In this document: piece by piece, positions 21,954-24,385 of the stretch
Numbering within the stretch: position 1 is the first letter of the stretch
Layout: each line of letters opens with the position of its first letter
DNA from: CAYHSR01 sp043821725
Lineage (GTDB): Bacteria > Patescibacteriota > Patescibacteriia > Magasanikbacterales > GWA2-37-8
Assembly: GCA_043821725.1 (NCBI GenBank)
Contig: JBDRCM010000020.1
Coordinates: forward strand, 1 to 24,385
DNA length: 24,385 nucleotides
Reading direction: 5' to 3'
The notes under the pieces: generated by a model
Seen by the model: only the letters and a program-made list of their open reading frames with translations
What the model was told of the DNA's origin: nothing
Databases searched by the model: none
Translations under genes and position numbers: made by a program

Positions 21954-22127
21954 ATGTCCCGGCGAAAAATTGAAGAACGTGCGGTGCGCAAATTGTCGCG
22001 CAACGGCAAAAAAGGGAGTTTTTATGTTACAATTCCCGTTGAAATTATTAGAGAATTGGACTGGAAATCCAAGCAGAAAGTAATTGTTAAAAAACAGGGG
22101 TCAAAAGTAGTAGTTACTGATTATTAG
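21954..22127 (+). CDS. AbrB/MazE/SpoVT-like DNA-binding protein, 57 aa
   Basis: A 57-residue protein starting with ATG at 21954. A basic N-terminal arm (MSRRKIEERAVRKLSRNGKK) leads into the swapped-hairpin AbrB core: GSFYVTIPVEIIRELDW, then KSKQKVIVKKQGSKVVV, ending in TDY. The order 'S/T-Y-x-V-T-I-P', 'I-x-x-L-x-W-K', 'V-x-V-x-x-x-G-x-x-V-x-V' is typical of SpoVT/AbrB domains, which dimerise and bind palindromic DNA. It consists of little more than the DNA-binding domain. No toxin gene follows, so it is not an obvious antitoxin. The palindrome array just upstream makes autoregulation likely. It has no Shine-Dalgarno site. Confidence 0.8.
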   Translation: MSRRKIEERAVRKLSRNGKKGSFYVTIPVEIIRELDWKSKQKVIVKKQGSKVVVTDY

Positions 22128-22268
22128 AAGCCCTGTTGTTTGCAATAAGGTAAGAGGGTAATTTTGTTTAGATATGTCGGCAAAGCCGATACTTTGCATA
22201 AGAAATTTACCCGTGATACACGGCGGTTTGTTGCTGGGTCGGGTTTATTAGTGTTTTTACTTTGCCTC
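22128..22268. other. Intergenic region after the AbrB-like gene
   Basis: No gene is seen in the 300 bases from 22128 to rpsB. The first half carries CCCTGTTGTTTGCAATAAGG (related to 5214 and, inverted, to about 20388-20402), a short TCGGC/GCCGA hairpin, and GGGTCGGGTTTATTA, a motif also found near 4507 and 5266. It looks like degenerate repeat sequence. The second half is the rpsB promoter and leader. Confidence 0.5.
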
Positions 22269-22297
22269 TTGACTAAAATCTGCTTGTATTGTATAAT
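22269..22297 (+). promoter_or_regulatory. rpsB-tsf promoter
   Basis: TTGACT (22269-22274), a 17-base spacer and a perfect TATAAT (22292-22297). This is the best-matching promoter in the window together with that of topA, as expected for ribosomal genes. Confidence 0.88.
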
Positions 22298-22303
22298 TTC
22301 ACC

Positions 22304-22427
22304 ATTAAAAATTAATTAATCACTCACCGACTCATTTTTCCTGCCTTTTAATGGCGTTTTGCGCTTTAATTGGCTGAAAGTCGGTAAGGTCTGCGCGTTT
22401 TAAGCGCGGAATAATAAGGAAAAAAAT
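22304..22427 (+). promoter_or_regulatory. Structured leader of rpsB
   Basis: About 124 untranslated bases precede rpsB. ACCGACT (22326-22332) pairs exactly with AGTCGGT (22379-22385), enclosing about 46 bases, and CGCG arms (22394-22397, 22405-22408) form a smaller hairpin just before AAGGA (22416-22420), 7 bases from the ATG. In other bacteria the rpsB leader is the target of feedback by protein S2. Whether this one works the same way is inference. I cannot match it to a known RNA family by eye. Confidence 0.5.
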
Positions 22428-23207
22428 ATGGTAAAAATTCCATCAATAATGGAAATGTTGAAATGCGGAGTGCATTTTGGCCACCAGCCATGCAGGTGGC
22501 ATCCGAAAATGGAGCAATATATTTTCGGACTAAGAAACGGAGTACATATAATTGACTTGGAGCGTACAGCTCAAGAGCTGGAAAAAACTCTCAAGATAGT
22601 GAAAGCTTTGGCTACAGAAGGCAAAGTTGTTTTATTTGTGGGAACAAAGCGCCAGGCGCGCACTATTGTCAAAGAGGCGGCTGAATCCTGCTCAATGCCG
22701 TATTTGGTAGAGCGCTGGATAGGCGGACTTTTAACTAATTTTGTGGAGGTAAGGCGAAGATTGCGCAAATACAACGAATTGAAAGACCAATTCAAAACCG
22801 GAGAAATTGAAAAATATTCAAAAAAGGAAAGACAAATGCTTAAGAAAAAGCTGGAAAAGATGGATAAATATTTGGTTGGATTGGCTGATTTGAAAGAAAT
22901 GCCTGACGCCATTTATGTTTCTGATATGCGCACAAGCAAGACAGCCATAGCTGAAGCTAATAGAAAGGATGTTCCTATAGTAGCAATATCTGATTCCAAT
23001 ACCAATCCGGAAAAAGCCACATATATTATTCCGGCAAATGATGATGCAGTCAATTCAATTAAAATGATGGCAATGCTAATGGCAGAAGCAGTTAATGAGG
23101 GTCGTGCTGAATGGGAAAAAAAGCAAATGAGCATAAAAGTTGCCAATACTCCGATACAAACAGGCAAGCAGGAAAGAAAGGCCTTGGTAAAAGATCAAGA
23201 TGTGTAA
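22428..23207 (+). CDS. rpsB: Ribosomal protein uS2
   Basis: A 259-residue small-subunit protein placed between head and body of the 30S subunit. Family marks: MLKCGVHFGHQPCRWHPKM near the start, FGLRNGVHIIDLERT, VVLFVGTKRQA, ERWIGGLLTNF, the helical coiled-coil insertion (about residues 105-145), PDAIYVSDM, and VAISDSNTNPEKATYIIPAN near the end. Full length. It begins with a good AAGGA site and heads the rpsB-tsf operon. Confidence 0.97.
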   Translation: MVKIPSIMEMLKCGVHFGHQPCRWHPKMEQYIFGLRNGVHIIDLERTAQELEKTLKIVKALATEGKVVLFVGTKRQARTIVKEAAESCSMPYLVERWIGGLLTNFVEVRRRLRKYNELKDQFKTGEIEKYSKKERQMLKKKLEKMDKYLVGLADLKEMPDAIYVSDMRTSKTAIAEANRKDVPIVAISDSNTNPEKATYIIPANDDAVNSIKMMAMLMAEAVNEGRAEWEKKQMSIKVANTPIQTGKQERKALVKDQDV

Positions 23208-23210
23208 AGG

Positions 23211-23254
23211 CCATGTCGTGAAAAGCGCATTTGGCGACAGATCCATGTCGTGAA
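23211..23254 (+). repeat. GACAGA repeat copy flanked by 12-bp direct repeats
   Basis: CCATGTCGTGAA occurs at 23211-23222 and again at 23243-23254. Between them sits the subtype-1 core GCGCATTTGGCGACAGAT (23225-23242). The first direct repeat is in the place where the rodA hairpin has GTCTGTCACGAA. It lies in the 119-base gap between rpsB and tsf. Confidence 0.75.
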
Positions 23255-23326
23255 GATTGTATTTAACCACAGGGCTATAATTAGCCACAGCACAATAAAT
23301 TGTTAATTTAATTATATCTAACCACT

Positions 23327-24205
23327 ATGTCTATAACTGCCTCTGATGTTTCAAAACTACGTTCAATAACCGGAGCGGGCATGATGGACTGTAAGAACGC
23401 TTTGGAAGAATCCGATAATAATATTGAGCAGGCCGGCGAGCTTCTCCGAAAAAAAGGCATAATCAAGGCCGCTAAAAGATCTGACAAAATCGCATCTGAA
23501 GGAATAGTAAATGTGAAAGCTGAAAATAACACTGCAGTAGTTGTAGAGGTGAATTGCGAAACCGATTTTGTTTCAAAAAATGATGGCTTTAAGAATGTTG
23601 TTGATTTATTGACGGCACATTTGCTTGCCAACAAACCGATTAAGGTTGATGAAGCGCTTGACCAGGTAATGCTAAACCAACAAATAACCGTTAACGATTT
23701 TCTGATTGAAAGCACGGCTAAAATCGGCGAAAAGATTTCATTACGAAGGTTTGCAATAATTACAAAGAGCGACACTGATGTTTTTGGTGAATATATTCAC
23801 ATGAATGGAAAAATCGGCTCGCTTATCGTGCTTACAAACAGTTCAGACAGCGTACTGGCAAAGGACATAGCAATGCATTCTGCAGCTGCCGCTCCGAAAT
23901 ATTTGAATCGCGATCAAGTTCCTGTTGAAGTTATTGACAAGGAAAAGGAAATTTTTACAGAACAGTTGAAAAACGAAGGCAAGCCGGAAAATATTATTGA
24001 AAATATTATCAAAGGAAAACTCAACAAATTTTTTGAGGAAGTTTGCTTGATTGATCAGCTGTTCATTAAAGACGATAAAAAGAAAGTTTCAGAGCTTTTA
24101 GCTGATGGATCTGTGATTAAAGAGTATGCCAGATTTGAGTTAGGACAGGGAATTGAAAAGAAAACTGCGGATTTTGTGAGCGAGGTTCAAGAGCAGATGG
24201 GTTAA
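23327..24205 (+). CDS. tsf: Translation elongation factor Ts
   Basis: A 292-residue guanine nucleotide exchange factor for EF-Tu. The N-terminal UBA-like module (VSKLRSITGAGMMDCKNAL, then EQAGELLRKKGI) is followed by the EF-Tu contact region with NCETDFVSKN and the two core subdomains (about residues 55-280, including SAAAAPKYLNRDQVP). It is full length, in the usual place after rpsB. The start lacks a Shine-Dalgarno site. A TATAAT at 23275-23280 has no matching -35, so I assume cotranscription with rpsB. Confidence 0.97.
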   Translation: MSITASDVSKLRSITGAGMMDCKNALEESDNNIEQAGELLRKKGIIKAAKRSDKIASEGIVNVKAENNTAVVVEVNCETDFVSKNDGFKNVVDLLTAHLLANKPIKVDEALDQVMLNQQITVNDFLIESTAKIGEKISLRRFAIITKSDTDVFGEYIHMNGKIGSLIVLTNSSDSVLAKDIAMHSAAAAPKYLNRDQVPVEVIDKEKEIFTEQLKNEGKPENIIENIIKGKLNKFFEEVCLIDQLFIKDDKKKVSELLADGSVIKEYARFELGQGIEKKTADFVSEVQEQMG

Positions 24206-24234
24206 AATCAAAAAAATGCAATCCCGATGTTAAG

Positions 24235-24385
24235 TGGGTCTGTCGCCAAATACCATTTCTACTGCAATTAATAAATTATGGCCAAAATCGTTTCAAAATT
24301 TCTTGGCTTATCTTACAGATAGACCTCAAAATTTTTTATCAAGCGAAGCGAGAGAAAAGAAAAATGATAATTTTTCTTTTCCGAG
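24235..24385 (+). repeat. Right-end copy of the long inverted repeat
   Basis: 24235-24376 is the inverted partner of 1-142 (three differences). It starts 29 bases after tsf with GGGTCTGTCGCC, the inverted GACAGACCC motif. Its outer part reads TTTTTTAT, CAAGCGAAGCGAGAG, an A/T hairpin (GAAAAGAAAAAT and its complement around GATA, 24354-24381) and CCGAG. That is the same order as the first 55 bases of the 157-bp elements, but with a different stem sequence. Confidence 0.9.

Noticed and set aside
22128..22268. Possible tRNA or small RNA gene
   Set aside because: There is a short TCGGC/GCCGA hairpin but no cloverleaf, no T-loop consensus and no terminator. It resembles repeat remnants.
21954..22427. 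Toxin-antitoxin module with the AbrB-like protein as antitoxin
   Set aside because: No second small gene lies within the 300 bases after it, and rpsB follows with its own promoter.
23275..23280. TATAAT before tsf as a separate promoter
   Set aside because: There is no -35-like sequence at 15-19 bases and no extended -10, so cotranscription with rpsB is simpler.

Overview
The window is AT-rich and densely coded. It reads as a stretch of a Candidate Phyla Radiation (Patescibacteria, Parcubacteria-like) chromosome. This is an inference from gene content and style: a large secreted protein with the N-terminal surface repeats common in these phyla plus MopE-type repeats, an orphan ECF-S-like membrane protein, short zinc-ribbon proteins of the CPR type, few Shine-Dalgarno sites, and gene overlaps. 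UGA is used as a normal stop (for example at 11012-11014 and 17770-17772), so this is not the UGA-recoded Gracilibacteria/SR1 code. No phage, CRISPR, toxin-antitoxin or defence locus is visible.

Layout. 1-142: a repeat whose inverted copy closes the window. 157-2656 (minus): topA then secG. 2684-2725: two interlocked divergent promoters, one for topA and one for a 115-aa protein of unknown function (2754-3101), whose end overlaps convergent folC (3080-4414). 4515-5183: ECF-S-like membrane protein. 5289-9888 (minus): LCP-family cell-wall ligase, der, pth and dprA, apparently one transcript. From 9984 (plus): a bitopic membrane protein overlapping or abutting rodA, so envelope genes diverge from one 50-bp promoter region. 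12259-15552: a 1,097-aa secreted surface protein. 15744-16824: a zinc-ribbon protein and rplY (bL25). 16905-20293 (minus): prfA, a GT39-like membrane glycosyltransferase, and prmC, chained by overlaps. 20420-21845: two 157-bp near-identical inverted elements bracketing rpmE (bL31 with a lysine-rich tail) and a GC-rich zinc-finger gene of foreign character. 21954-22127: a 57-aa AbrB/SpoVT-like regulator behind a palindromic operator array. 22269-24205: rpsB-tsf with its promoter and a structured leader.

Most protein genes are housekeeping: translation (rpsB, tsf, prfA, prmC, rplY, rpmE, pth, der), topology (topA), secretion (secG), cell wall (rodA, LCP protein), DNA uptake/recombination (dprA) and folate (folC). 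The unusual material lies between genes. There are at least two families of short structured repeats: a GGCGACAGACCC hairpin family with at least six copies, and a multi-hairpin element of about 157 bp whose two internal copies each start in the U-tract of an intrinsic terminator. There is also a well-formed operator array for the small AbrB-like protein. Both window ends lie in the same repeat in opposite orientation, which suggests this is a whole contig that stopped at a dispersed repeat.
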